Assembly (NCBI RefSeq): GCF_902498995.1
Contig: NZ_CABVLY010000007.1
Span: 210,205-274,204 of the forward strand
Origin: Burkholderia anthina
GTDB lineage: Bacteria > Pseudomonadota > Gammaproteobacteria > Burkholderiales > Burkholderiaceae
Direction of reading: 5' to 3'
Length of the DNA stretch: 64,000 nt
The notes beneath the pieces were generated by a model. The model did not search any database, was not told the origin of the DNA, and saw nothing but the letters and a program-made list of their open reading frames with translations. Positions 36,453 through 46,023 of the stretch are shown here, in pieces. The position numbers were made by a program, and so were the translations under genes. The first letter of the stretch is position 1, and each line of letters begins with the position of its first letter.

Positions 36453-39400
36453 ATGGACGTCACCGCCACCCGCCCCGCCGCCAGCGCACTCGACGTGTTC
36501 CACCCGGCCGTCGCCGCGTGGTTCCGCCGCACGTTCGCCGCACCGACCGGTGCGCAAGCGCTCGCGTGGCCGCACGTCAAGGCCGGCCGCTCGACGCTCG
36601 TCGCCGCGCCGACCGGCTCCGGCAAGACGCTCACCGCCTTCCTGTGCGCGCTCGACGATCTCGTGCGCGATGCGCTCGCGCACGACGGCGCGCTGCCCGA
36701 CACGACGCTCATCGTGTACGTGTCGCCGCTGAAGGCGTTGTCGAACGACATCCACGTGAACCTCGACGCGCCGCTCGCCGGCATCGCCGAATCGCTCGCG
36801 CAACTCGGCCTGCCGGTGCCGGCGATCCGCACCGCCGTGCGCACCGGCGACACCACGCAGGCCGAACGTGCGGCGCTGCGCAAGCGCGCGCCGCACATTC
36901 TCGTGACGACGCCCGAGTCGCTGTACGTGCTGCTGTCGTCGACATCGGGGCGGCAAATGCTGTCAGGCGTGCGCTCGGTCATCGTCGACGAAATCCACGC
37001 GCTCGCATCGTCCAAGCGCGGCAGCCATCTCGCGCTGTCGCTCGAACGTCTCGACGCGCTGACCGGCAGTCCGCTGCCGCGCATCGGGCTGTCGGCCACG
37101 CAAAAGCCGATCGACGCGGTCGCACGCTTCCTCGTCGGCGGCCCGGCCGGCGCGCCGCGCGACTGCACGATCGTCGACACCGGTCACACACGCGAACGCG
37201 ACCTCGCGCTCGAACTGCCGAACGTGCCGCTCGAACCGGTGATGGCAACCGACGTGTGGGAACAGGTGTACGACCGGATCGCCGCGCTCGCGGCCGCGCA
37301 TCGCACGACGCTCGTGTTCGTCAACACGCGGCGCACCGCGGAGCGCATGGCGCGCCATCTCGCCGACCGCCTCGGCAAGGACGCGATCGCCGCGCACCAC
37401 GGCAGTCTCGCGAAGGAACACCGCTTCGAAGCGGAACAGCGGTTGAAGCGCGGCGAACTGAAGCTGCTCGTCGCGACCGCGTCGCTCGAACTCGGCATCG
37501 ACATCGGCGACGTCGATCTCGTCTGCCAGGTCGGTTCGCCGCGCGGCATCGCGCCGTTCCTGCAGCGCGTCGGCCGCTCCGGCCACCATGTCGGCGGCGT
37601 GCCGAAGGGACGCCTCTTCCCGCTGTCGCGCGACGAGCTCGTCGAATGCGCGGCGCTGCTCGACTGCGTGCAACGTGGCGAACTCGATGCGTTGCGGATT
37701 CCGGAAGCGCCGCTCGACGTGCTCGCGCAGCAGATCGTCGCCGAAGTCGCGTGCGCGGAATGGCAGGAAGACGCGCTGTACGCGAGCTTCACGCGTGCGG
37801 CGCCGTATGCGCATCTGCCGCGCGAACGCTTCGACGACGTGATGAAGATGCTCGCCGAAGGCTTCACGAGCCGCCGCGGCGTGCGCGGCGCGTATCTGCA
37901 TCGCGACGTGGTCGGCGGCACGGTGCGCGGGCGCCGCAACGCGATGATGACCGCGACGACGTCCGGCGGCACGATCCCCGACATGGCCGACTACGCGGTG
38001 CTGCTCGAACCGCAAGGCCTTCAGGTCGGCACCGTCAACGAGGATTTCGCGATCGAGAGCCTGGCCGGCGACGTGTTCCAGCTCGGCAACCAGTCATACC
38101 GGATCATCCGCGTCGAGACGGGCCGCGTGCGTGTCGAGGACGCGCAGGGCCAGTCGCCGAGCATCCCGTTCTGGCTCGGCGAGGCGCCCGGGCGCAGCGA
38201 CGAGCTGTCGGCGGCCGTCGGCCGGTTGCGCGCACGGCTCGACGGGCTGTTCGCCGAAGGCGACCGGCTGGCGCATGCCGGTGCGCGCAAGCATGCGGGC
38301 GGCGACGAAAATGGCAACGGCCACGCCCCCGGAAAACCGGGAACCCGCCGCAACGAAAAAAAACGCGCGGATGCCGGCACGAGCACCGCCGCCTCGCAAC
38401 GCGATGCCAGCGTCCCCGCCACCGCAACCGGCGTCGCCGAAAGCCGTCTCGCGCCGGCGCTGCGCTGGCTCGCCGATGATCTGCACCTGTCGCCGGACGC
38501 GGCACGCCAGATCGCCGACTACCTCGCGCGCACGCGCGCGGCGCTCGGCGCGCTGCCGACGCAGGACACGCTCGTGATGGAGCGCTTCTTCGACGAATCG
38601 GGCGGCATGCAGCTGGTGATCCACTCGCCGTTCGGCAGCCGCATCAACCGCGCATGGGGGCTCGCGCTACGCAAGCGCTTCTGCCGCAGTTTCAACTTCG
38701 AGCTGCAGGCGGCCGCGACCGACGACGCGATCATTCTGTCGCTGTCGCTCGCGCACAGCTTCGCGCTCGACGAAGTGTGGCGCTACCTGCGCTCGGCCAG
38801 CGCCGAGCACGTGCTGATCCAGGCGCTGCTCGACGCGCCGCTGTTCGGCGTGCGCTGGCGCTGGAACGCGACGACCGCGCTCGCGCTGCCGCGCTTCACC
38901 GGCGGCCGGCGCACCGCGCCGCAACTGCAGCGGATGAAGAGCGAGGATCTGCTCGCGACCGTGTTCCCGGATCAGGTTGCGTGCCTCGAGAACGTCGTCG
39001 GCGAACGCGAGATACCGCACCACCCGCTCGTCGACCAGACGCTCGACGATTGCCTGCACGACGCGATGGATACCGACGGCTGGCTCGCGCTGCTGCGCCG
39101 GATCGAAAACGGCGCGATCGAGCTGGTCGCGCGCGACCTGCCCGCGCCGTCGCCGCTCGCCGCCGAAATCCTGAACGCGAAACCGTACGCGTTCCTCGAC
39201 GACGCGCCGCTCGAAGAGCGCCGCACGCAGGCCGTGCAGTCGCGCCGCTGGAGCGACCCGGAATCGGCCGACGATCTCGGCGCGCTCGACGCCGACGCGA
39301 TCGACGCGGTGCGCGACGAAGCGTGGCCGCTCGTGCGCGACGCCGACGAAATGCACGACGCGCTGCTCACGCTCGCCTGCGTCGCCGATCACGAAGCGCG

Positions 39401-40979
39401 CGCACACGAAGGCTGGCCCGAGCGCCTCGCGGAACTGGCCGAACGCCGCCGCGCGACGCAACTCGTCACGCCGGACGGCGCGGCGCTGTGGGTGCCGGTC
39501 GAACGGCTGGTTTGCCTGCGCGCGCTGCATCCCGAAGCACGCCCGGCGCCCGCGCTGAAAGTGCCGGCCGCCTGCGCGCAGCCGTGGGAAGCCGATGCCG
39601 CGCTCGTCGACGTGATCCGCGCGCGGCTGACCGGCTTCGGCCCGCTCGCGCTCGATGCGATCGCGCAGCCGCTCGGCCTGCCGCCTTCCGCGATCGCAAC
39701 CGCGCTCGCGGCGCTCGAACGCGAAGGCTACGTGATGCGCGGCCGCTTCACGCCGGGCACAACCGGCGACGAATGGTGCGAACGCCACCTGCTCGCGCGC
39801 ATTCATCGCTATACGGTGAAGCGGCTGCGTCGCGAGATCGAACCGGTCGAGCGCGCCGATTTCATGCGCTTCCTGCTGCACTGGCAGCACCTGACGCCCG
39901 ACACGCGCGGCTCGGGCCGCGACGCACTCGCGGCCGTCGTCGAACAGCTCGAAGGCTACGAAGCCGCGGCCGGCGCATGGGAAGATGCGCTGCTGCCCGC
40001 GCGGCTGACCGACTACACGGCCGGCGGCCTCGACGAGCTGTGCCGCTCGGGCAAGCTCGTGTGGACCCGCATCGGCGCGCCGGCGCGCGCGGCCGGCACG
40101 CCCGTGAAGACGACGCCGGTCGTGCTGCTGCCGCGCCGCCACCTCGGCGCATGGCAGGCGCTGCGCGACCCCGCCGCGCAACCTGCGCTGTCCGCACGCG
40201 CGACGCAGGTGCGCGACGCGCTCGCCGCGCACGGCGCGATGTTCTTCGATGCGCTGCTCGACGAGTTGCACATGCTGCCCGTCGAACTCGAACAGGCGCT
40301 CGGCGAACTCGTGTCGGCCGGCCTCGTGAACGCGGACAGCTTCGCCGGCCTGCGTGCGCTGCTGCGGCCGGCCGTCAAGCGCAGCGCAACCTATGCGCCG
40401 CGCACGCGGCGCGGCGGCGCACTGATCGGCGGCATGGACGACGCGGGCCGCTGGGCGCTCGTGCAACGCGTGACGCCGCCGGACGATGCGCCGGCGCCGC
40501 AACGCGGGATGGCCGCGACCGACCCCGATGCGCTCGAACACATCGTATGGACGCTGCTGCGCCGCTATGGGGTCGTGTTCTGGCGGCTGCTCGAACGCGA
40601 AGCCGACTGGCTGCCGAGCTGGCGCGAACTCGTGCGCGTGCTGCAGCGTCTCGAAGCACGCGGCGAGATTCGCGGCGGACGCTTCGTGGCCGGGCTCGCG
40701 GGCGAGCAGTTCGCGCTGCCCGAAGCGATCCCGATCCTGCGCGAACTGCGCCGGCAACCGGGCGACGGCCAGTACGTGTGCGTGACCGGCGCCGATCCGC
40801 TGAACCTCGCCGGCACGCTGCTGCCCGGCGACAAGGTGCCGGCGCTCGCGGGCAATCGCGTGCTGTTCCGCGACGGCATGCCCGTCGCATCGCTCGTGTC
40901 GGGCACGTTCCACTACACGCCCGACCTGACGCCCGCCGCGCGCGAAGAGGCGCGCCTGCGGCTCGCGCGACGCTACTGA
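36453..40979 (+). CDS. lhr: Large ATP-dependent helicase Lhr
   Basis: A 1508-residue superfamily-2 DNA/RNA helicase. Motifs appear in order: Q-motif area FAAPTGAQALAW, Walker A APTGSGKTLTA, VYVSPLKALSND, TTPESLY, the DEIH box VDEIHALASSKRG, GLSATQKPI, VFVNTRRTAERMA and the motif VI block QRVGRSGHH. The large Lhr C-terminal domain fills the rest. A low-complexity charged insert sits at about residues 609-660 (His/Gly/Lys/Ala-rich). I used ATG 36453 because the fold starts there. Lhr acts in DNA repair. Confidence 0.92.
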   Translation: MDVTATRPAASALDVFHPAVAAWFRRTFAAPTGAQALAWPHVKAGRSTLVAAPTGSGKTLTAFLCALDDLVRDALAHDGALPDTTLIVYVSPLKALSNDIHVNLDAPLAGIAESLAQLGLPVPAIRTAVRTGDTTQAERAALRKRAPHILVTTPESLYVLLSSTSGRQMLSGVRSVIVDEIHALASSKRGSHLALSLERLDALTGSPLPRIGLSATQKPIDAVARFLVGGPAGAPRDCTIVDTGHTRERDLALELPNVPLEPVMATDVWEQVYDRIAALAAAHRTTLVFVNTRRTAERMARHLADRLGKDAIAAHHGSLAKEHRFEAEQRLKRGELKLLVATASLELGIDIGDVDLVCQVGSPRGIAPFLQRVGRSGHHVGGVPKGRLFPLSRDELVECAALLDCVQRGELDALRIPEAPLDVLAQQIVAEVACAEWQEDALYASFTRAAPYAHLPRERFDDVMKMLAEGFTSRRGVRGAYLHRDVVGGTVRGRRNAMMTATTSGGTIPDMADYAVLLEPQGLQVGTVNEDFAIESLAGDVFQLGNQSYRIIRVETGRVRVEDAQGQSPSIPFWLGEAPGRSDELSAAVGRLRARLDGLFAEGDRLAHAGARKHAGGDENGNGHAPGKPGTRRNEKKRADAGTSTAASQRDASVPATATGVAESRLAPALRWLADDLHLSPDAARQIADYLARTRAALGALPTQDTLVMERFFDESGGMQLVIHSPFGSRINRAWGLALRKRFCRSFNFELQAAATDDAIILSLSLAHSFALDEVWRYLRSASAEHVLIQALLDAPLFGVRWRWNATTALALPRFTGGRRTAPQLQRMKSEDLLATVFPDQVACLENVVGEREIPHHPLVDQTLDDCLHDAMDTDGWLALLRRIENGAIELVARDLPAPSPLAAEILNAKPYAFLDDAPLEERRTQAVQSRRWSDPESADDLGALDADAIDAVRDEAWPLVRDADEMHDALLTLACVADHEARAHEGWPERLAELAERRRATQLVTPDGAALWVPVERLVCLRALHPEARPAPALKVPAACAQPWEADAALVDVIRARLTGFGPLALDAIAQPLGLPPSAIATALAALEREGYVMRGRFTPGTTGDEWCERHLLARIHRYTVKRLRREIEPVERADFMRFLLHWQHLTPDTRGSGRDALAAVVEQLEGYEAAAGAWEDALLPARLTDYTAGGLDELCRSGKLVWTRIGAPARAAGTPVKTTPVVLLPRRHLGAWQALRDPAAQPALSARATQVRDALAAHGAMFFDALLDELHMLPVELEQALGELVSAGLVNADSFAGLRALLRPAVKRSATYAPRTRRGGALIGGMDDAGRWALVQRVTPPDDAPAPQRGMAATDPDALEHIVWTLLRRYGVVFWRLLEREADWLPSWRELVRVLQRLEARGEIRGGRFVAGLAGEQFALPEAIPILRELRRQPGDGQYVCVTGADPLNLAGTLLPGDKVPALAGNRVLFRDGMPVASLVSGTFHYTPDLTPAAREEARLRLARRY

Positions 40980-41110
40980 CAACGGCTGACAGGCGATACG
41001 TCGCGGACTACTGAACGCCGCGCTGCAACGTCGCGCGCGTTCGGATAGCATCGAACGATTCGACGTACGGGCCTCCACGCCCGACACACGCCTTCCGGAG
41101 CGTTCCCTTC

Positions 41111-42385
41111 ATGCCCTCGCATGCCGATTCGCCCGCCGTTCATCACGCGGGCTCGTTGACCATTTTCCAGGGCGCTGCGTTGTATATCGGCGCGGTGCTC
41201 GGCACCGGCGTCATTGCACTGCCCGCGCTCGCCGCCGAAGTCGCGGGCCCGGCTTCGTTGCTCGCGTGGGCCGCGCTCGTCGTGCTGTCGGGGCCGCTCG
41301 CGGCCACCTTCGCCGCACTCGGCGCGCGCTACCCCGACGCCGGCGGCGTATCGACCTATGCACGACGCGCATTCGGGCCGAAGGCCGCGGCAATCGTCGG
41401 CTGGTGCTTCTATTTCGCGGTGCCGGCCGGCGCGCCCGCCGCCGCGATGTTCGGCGGCGCCTACGTCGCGGCCGTCACGGGCGGCGGCCACACGACGGTC
41501 ATCGTTACCGCCGCCGCGCTGATCGCAACAGTCTCCGCCGCCAATGCGTTCGGCGTCACCGTATCGGGCCGCATGCAGCTCGTGTTGTCGGCGCTGCTCG
41601 TCACGCTGCTGCTCGCCGCCGTGCTCGCGTCCGCGCCGCATGCGCGCGCGGCGAACCTGCATCCGTTCGCGCCGCACGGCTGGCTCGCGGTCGGCCAGGC
41701 CGCCGCGTTGCTCGTGTGGAGCTTCGCGGGCTGGGAAGCGATCACGCACCTCGCCGCGGAATTTCGCCGGCCCGCGCACGACATGCCGCGCTCGGCCGGC
41801 ATCGCGGTCGTGGTCGTCGGCCTGCTGTATCTGTCGGTCGCCGCCGCGAGTGTCGCGGTGCTCGGGCCATCGGCCGGCGCATCGGGTGCGCCGCTCGCGG
41901 AACTGATCGCGGGCGGCATCGGCGGACACGCGCAGGTGCTGGCGGCCGCGGCCGCGCTGCTGCTCACGCTCGGCACGATGAACGCGTATTTCGCGGGCGC
42001 GGCCAAGCTCGGCGCGGCGCTCGGCCGCGACGGCGCGCTGCCCGCATGGCTTGCGCAAGGCAGCCAGGTCGGCGGCGTGCCGCGTCGCAGCCTCGGCGTG
42101 ATTGCGTTGCTCGCGACCATCGCACTGGCCGCGACGACGATCTCGGACGTCGGGCCGAAACCGCTCGTGCTGGTCACGTCCGGTTGCTTCGTGATGGTGT
42201 ACGGGCTCGGTGCGGCCGCCGCGCTGAAGTTGTTGCCGCGCGGCAGCATCGCGTATCGCTGCGCGTGGGTTTCGCTGGTCGCCGTGGCCGGGCTGTTCCT
42301 CACGACGGGATGGTATTTGCTGTGCCCGCTGCTGCTCGCGGGCGGTGCGCTGCTTTATCTGCGGATGGCCGGCCGGCGCAATTGA
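41111..42385 (+). CDS. APC-superfamily amino acid permease/exporter (YjeH-like)
   Basis: A 424-residue membrane protein with about 12 helices. The start of helix 1 shows the APC signature GAALYIGAVLGTGVIALPALAA; helix 6 (LLVWSFAGWEAITHLAAEF) carries the substrate-binding break. It most resembles YjeH, an exporter of neutral amino acids, which is also of this length. GGAG lies about 10 bases before the ATG. No partner genes are adjacent. Confidence 0.8.
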   Translation: MPSHADSPAVHHAGSLTIFQGAALYIGAVLGTGVIALPALAAEVAGPASLLAWAALVVLSGPLAATFAALGARYPDAGGVSTYARRAFGPKAAAIVGWCFYFAVPAGAPAAAMFGGAYVAAVTGGGHTTVIVTAAALIATVSAANAFGVTVSGRMQLVLSALLVTLLLAAVLASAPHARAANLHPFAPHGWLAVGQAAALLVWSFAGWEAITHLAAEFRRPAHDMPRSAGIAVVVVGLLYLSVAAASVAVLGPSAGASGAPLAELIAGGIGGHAQVLAAAAALLLTLGTMNAYFAGAAKLGAALGRDGALPAWLAQGSQVGGVPRRSLGVIALLATIALAATTISDVGPKPLVLVTSGCFVMVYGLGAAAALKLLPRGSIAYRCAWVSLVAVAGLFLTTGWYLLCPLLLAGGALLYLRMAGRRN

Positions 42386-42504
42386 CGGCGCCGCACACCG
42401 GTGCGCCGGCGATCGTGCATGCGATCGCTGCGACGCGCCGCTCGAGCGCTCACGCGTTCATCGCCCGCCGGCTGCGCAGCGGTTCGTCGTGCGCGTGACG
42501 TGCG

Positions 42505-42801
42505 TCACGCCGGCACCAGCTCGAAGCTGAGCCGCTTGCCGAGTGCGGCGGCCGCGCTCGCGAGCGTCGCGAGCGTAAGACTCGTATCGGTTTCGTCGAG
42601 CAGCCGGTTGAGCGCGGCGCGGCTGGTTTTCATCCGCGCGGCCATCGCCGTTTTCGTGATGTGCTGCGCCTTCATTTCCTGCGCGATCTGCCACGCGATC
42701 ACGCGCTTGATCGCGGTGGCGGTGGCGGCTTCGAGATGGCCGTCCTCGTCGAGGAAGGTATCGAAATCGCTGCCGATATGCGGATTGTTCGTGGTCGTCA
42801 T
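42505..42801 (-). CDS. XRE/HigA-like antitoxin
   Basis: A 98-residue protein with a helix-turn-helix at about 45-85 (TKTAMAARMKTSRAALNRLLD, residues near 48-68) and a TSLTLATLASAAAALGKRL dimer segment. GGAG lies 6 bases before ATG 42801. It follows the toxin gene with a 58-base gap, the toxin-first order typical of higBA loci. It should neutralise the toxin and repress the pair. Confidence 0.75.
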   Translation of the reverse strand: MTTTNNPHIGSDFDTFLDEDGHLEAATATAIKRVIAWQIAQEMKAQHITKTAMAARMKTSRAALNRLLDETDTSLTLATLASAAAALGKRLSFELVPA

Positions 42802-42859
42802 AAGGTACTCCAATGCATCGCGTTGCCGGCTGACGGCGGCGCCGGCACAAGCCGTGAAT

Positions 42860-43219
42860 TCAGATGGCGCGCGTCAGCGCTTTCAGCCGTGCGACGGTCA
42901 CGTCGAGATCGTCGGACGGTGTCGCCTGCGACTGCTTGAAGAACGCGTGCGGCAGGACCATCGTGTCGCCGACGACCGTGAACAGCACGCGCGCGCTTCG
43001 TCGCGGCAACATCACGCGGATCTCCCACAGATCCTTCGACATCTTCCGGACCAGCGGCATGCCGAGCGGCCAGCCCAATTGAACGGTCTTGATCTCTTCG
43101 CCGATCAACCTTCGCTCGATGTGCCCGAGCCGCTTGAGCCACTCACGCACCGGCTCGTTGCCGCACGCCGTGCGAAAGAAGCGCACGCCGAGCGTGACCT
43201 GAATCTGCTGTCTCGTCAT
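42860..43219 (-). CDS. HigB/RelE-like toxin (phage Gp49-like family)
   Basis: A 119-residue basic protein. VREWLKRLGHIERRLIGEEIKTVQLGWP is split here by the conserved spacing of this toxin family, followed by KDLWEIRV and RVLFTVVGDTMVLPHAFFKQSQ, the RelE-fold core strands (lysine and phenylalanine-rich end). It would cleave mRNA on the ribosome. The ATG at 43219 has only a weak site. It is the first gene of the toxin-antitoxin pair. Confidence 0.75.
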   Translation of the reverse strand: MTRQQIQVTLGVRFFRTACGNEPVREWLKRLGHIERRLIGEEIKTVQLGWPLGMPLVRKMSKDLWEIRVMLPRRSARVLFTVVGDTMVLPHAFFKQSQATPSDDLDVTVARLKALTRAI

Positions 43220-43366
43220 CGTCTTGCCAGGAAGCGTACCAAAAACGATACGATATGCCAAGCACGATGCAGCCCGCTACTGACCGAATGGCCAGCGAAA
43301 AGCCGTGAGGGGAATGCCGCCGGCCGACGCGTGACGGGCCGGCCTTGCGCCGGGCGTCACCGCGCA

Positions 43367-44350
43367 TCACCCGCGGCGAGCCGGCTTGCGCGCACCGCGC
43401 GGCGTGCTGGGCGCGCGCGCATCGCCGAACCGCGCCTGCGCGATCTCACGCACGGCGTCGATCAGCGTCCGCGCGACCGGCGACGGCTGCGCATCGGTGC
43501 GCAGCACGAGGCCGACCGGTTCGTCGGTACCCGCGGCCGGCAACGCCAGACGCGCGAGCGCACCGGCCGTCAGGTCGTATTCCGCCGCATAGAGCGGCAC
43601 GAACCAGACCGCATCGTTCTCGAGCGCGAGCGCCCGTGCGACCGACACCGACAGCACCTCGATGAACGAATCCAGCGGCGGCGCGCCGCATGCGCCGAGC
43701 AGTTGTTCGGCCGACTGCCGGATCAACGTACCGAACGGCGGCAGCACGACCGGATAGCGCGCGAGTTCGGCGGCCGGCGCGGCGCTGGCCAGCAGCGGAT
43801 GCCCGCCGCGCACCACCGCGACGAGCGGCTCGTTGTACAGCTGCTCGAACGCGAGCCCGATCATCCGCTCGGGTTCCGACAGGCGCCCGATCGCGCATTC
43901 GAGCGCGCCCGCCTTCAGGCGCTCCAGCAGCTCGGTATTCGCGGCCGTCGCGATCCGCACGACGACGCGCGGCCAGCGTGCGGCCAACGCCTTCATCAGC
44001 GCGGGCGCGAGCGACGCGGCAACCGTCGGCAGCATGCCGATTTCCAGCGTCGCCGCGGCGGCCCCGCCCTCGCGCGACAGCAAGCCGACGCCCTGCCGCA
44101 GCGCCAGCACGCACGCGTTCGCATGCGGCATGAACAGTTGCGCTTCGCGGGTCGGCTGCGCGCCGTGCCGCCCGCGCTCGAACAGCTTCACGCCGAGGAT
44201 CGACTCGAGCTCGGCGATCGTCTTCGACACGGCCGGCTGCGTGATCGACAGGCTTTCGGCCGCCTTCTGCACGCCGCCCAGCTGCGCGACCGCGAGAAAG
44301 CACTGCAGGTGCCGGAATTTGACGCGGCCGTCGGCGATACGGTTATTCAT
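43367..44350 (-). CDS. pcaQ: LysR-type regulator PcaQ
   Basis: A 327-residue LysR protein. The helix-turn-helix (GGVQKAAESLSITQPAVSKT) lies at about 25-44, preceded by VKFRHLQCFLAVAQ, a start pattern typical of PcaQ/GbpR-type members. It would activate pcaHG in response to beta-carboxymuconate or a similar intermediate. A T-N11-A palindrome overlaps its own start codon (44348-44364), which suggests autorepression. The C-terminal tail is Arg/Pro-rich. It is separated from pcaHG by two unrelated genes. Confidence 0.85.
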   Translation of the reverse strand: MNNRIADGRVKFRHLQCFLAVAQLGGVQKAAESLSITQPAVSKTIAELESILGVKLFERGRHGAQPTREAQLFMPHANACVLALRQGVGLLSREGGAAAATLEIGMLPTVAASLAPALMKALAARWPRVVVRIATAANTELLERLKAGALECAIGRLSEPERMIGLAFEQLYNEPLVAVVRGGHPLLASAAPAAELARYPVVLPPFGTLIRQSAEQLLGACGAPPLDSFIEVLSVSVARALALENDAVWFVPLYAAEYDLTAGALARLALPAAGTDEPVGLVLRTDAQPSPVARTLIDAVREIAQARFGDARAPSTPRGARKPARRG

Positions 44351-44404
44351 AACGGGCGGTTATGCGGAGGTCGATGAAATGCCATTTTGCATAACTTTCC
44401 GGAT
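44348..44404. repeat. PcaQ control segment, copy 1 (at pcaQ start)
   Basis: The palindrome ATAAC-GGGCG-GTTAT (44349-44363) is followed, after an 18-base gap, by a 22-base block (44383-44404) containing GCATAACTTTCCGGAT. Copy 2 lies at exactly +1676 in the same orientation. In this copy no -10 box follows at the position where copy 2 has TAAAGT, so any rightward promoter appears dead. Confidence 0.8.
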
Positions 44405-44427
44405 AGTCCCAAGCATTCGGCGATACG

Positions 44428-45165
44428 TCACGCGGAACGCCGCAACGCGTGAAAGCCGGTCGGCTCCCAGACCCGCTTCGCGATCAGCAAGGCCGTCCCG
44501 TGCTTTTGTCCGAGCGGCGCGGACGACGACTCCGTGTGCAGCGCCGCCGCCTTGCTACTCAGCCGCCGCAGTTCCTGCTCGAGTTCCGCGGCAGCCGCTT
44601 CGGTCAGCATCCCCTGCGAGAACGTCATCGTCTCGCCCGGGCCGTCGAAGCGGCTGCCGAGGAAATCGTCGAGCACGTGCGCATGGAAGTACCGGCGGAT
44701 CGGGCCGCCCGGCAGCCAGTCGAAATCGCGCGCGACGCGCACGCGAATCCGGTCGCCCGGCAGCAGCGCGATCACGTTCATCCGGTCGAGCATCAGCAGG
44801 TATTTCACGCACTCGGCCTGCGTCACGCAATAGGCCGACACGATGTCCTGCACGGTCCAGTAATTGATCGCGCAGACGGCGACGAGCAGCAGTTTCTCGT
44901 CCGACACGATCAGCGCCTCCTGCTGTTCGGTCAGCACCCGCAGCCGCGGCGCCGAGGCAGACGCCTCCTGTACGAGCTCGGCGAGCGTATAGCCGAGCAG
45001 TTGCGCGATCTCCGCGATGCGCTCCAGCGTGAAGCGGCCGCTCGCGAACAGCCGCTTCACGCTCGTCTCGGATACGTCCAGCGCACGCGCGACGTCGCGA
45101 TAGGTCATGCCCTGCGCCTTCAACTGGCGCTTCAGCGTTTCGATGAGTTGGGCGGTCTCGGTCAT
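44428..45165 (-). CDS. XRE-family transcriptional regulator
   Basis: A 245-residue protein with an N-terminal Cro/CI helix-turn-helix (MTYRDVARALDVSETSVKRL, about 20-39) and a C-terminal part with LLLVAVCAINYWTVQDIV and repeated aromatic residues, which may sense a ligand. It is divergent from the 45286 gene with 120 bases between, so it may control it. Both lie inside the block that separates the two PcaQ control segments. Confidence 0.75.
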   Translation of the reverse strand: MTETAQLIETLKRQLKAQGMTYRDVARALDVSETSVKRLFASGRFTLERIAEIAQLLGYTLAELVQEASASAPRLRVLTEQQEALIVSDEKLLLVAVCAINYWTVQDIVSAYCVTQAECVKYLLMLDRMNVIALLPGDRIRVRVARDFDWLPGGPIRRYFHAHVLDDFLGSRFDGPGETMTFSQGMLTEAAAAELEQELRRLSSKAAALHTESSSAPLGQKHGTALLIAKRVWEPTGFHALRRSA

Positions 45166-45285
45166 GTTGGTATCGAAAAATGATGCTCAAGGTCGGATAT
45201 TAGGCTACTGAAGCATCCAGGCAAGCACTTTTGGATACTTGTCTGCATAATCCGCTCCGTCCTGTCACGCATCGACGGAGCTGCA

Positions 45286-45846
45286 ATGACCACCCGAACC
45301 GAAACCGCCGACTTCGACCCGCATCACACCGCCTCGCGCGATGCCCGCGACACCGGTCGCATGCTGCCGCTCGCCACGGTACGCACGCTGGCCGCCGGCG
45401 CACACGTCGGCGATCTCGTGTTCATCCGCGTGGCCGGCGCGTCCCGCGATGCGGCAGGCTGCGCAGGCGCGTGGGCCAACCGGTTCGGGATCGTCGTCGA
45501 TACGTCGGGCGACGAGCCGCTGATCGCCGAGCCCGCGTTTGCGCGGACGAAGCTCACGCCGCTGTCGCGCTTCGTCGCCCGCGCCGACGGCGCACGCATC
45601 GCGCTGGCACGCCGAATCGCGGCATCGACCGTCGAAGCACAGCGCGACGTGCATGCGACGGCCGAGCAGCGGATCGACGCGCTGCTTCGCAACCGCTTCA
45701 CCCTGCTGTCGCAACGCGGGTTCTGCGCGAACTACGTGACCGACGTGCTCGGCGCCGAACAGGCCGCGACGCCGGCCGCGCTGCTGCGCAGCGGCACGCT
45801 GGCGCTCGAATTCGACGGGATCGTGTTCGATCCCGGCTGCCGGTAA
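45286..45846 (+). CDS. Permuted papain-like (YebB/YiiX type) protein, tentative
   Basis: A 186-residue soluble protein. GDLVFIRVAG near 46, then FGIVVD, and a late GFCANYVTDVL with Cys near 157 follow the order of permuted papain-like NlpC/P60 relatives such as YebB. The position where these enzymes keep the catalytic histidine (usually SHVGI) reads ANRFGI, so activity is doubtful. It may be a binding protein or use another residue. It ends before a bidirectional terminator. Confidence 0.45.
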   Translation: MTTRTETADFDPHHTASRDARDTGRMLPLATVRTLAAGAHVGDLVFIRVAGASRDAAGCAGAWANRFGIVVDTSGDEPLIAEPAFARTKLTPLSRFVARADGARIALARRIAASTVEAQRDVHATAEQRIDALLRNRFTLLSQRGFCANYVTDVLGAEQAATPAALLRSGTLALEFDGIVFDPGCR

Positions 45847-45975
45847 CGGCGCAACGCGGGCACGCTCGGGGAGACCGGATAACAACAACAACGACATATC
45901 AAAAAAACAGCGACGGGCTGGCTGGAGGGCCGTGCACGGGGTCGTCACCGACGACGCGAAGCCCGATCGCTTTTT

Positions 45976-46007
45976 CCGCCGGACAGGCTTCCTGTCCGGC
46001 GGATTTT
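45976..46007. terminator. Bidirectional terminator after the 45286 gene
   Basis: Stem CCGCCGGACAGG / CCTGTCCGGCGG (12 bp, loop CTT) followed by ATTTT and preceded by TTTTT, so it can act on both strands. It isolates the pcaHG promoter from the inserted block. Confidence 0.8.
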
Positions 46008-46023
46008 CATTGGCGCGGCCGAA

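Noticed and set aside
36453..40979. Using the upstream start at 36153 for lhr
   Set aside because: The extra 100 residues are Arg/Ser/Pro-rich with a ten-C run in the DNA and have no counterpart in the family as I know it.
38667..41087. 806-codon minus-strand open frame opposite lhr
   Set aside because: No motif, Arg/Gln/His-rich; a shadow of the helicase gene.
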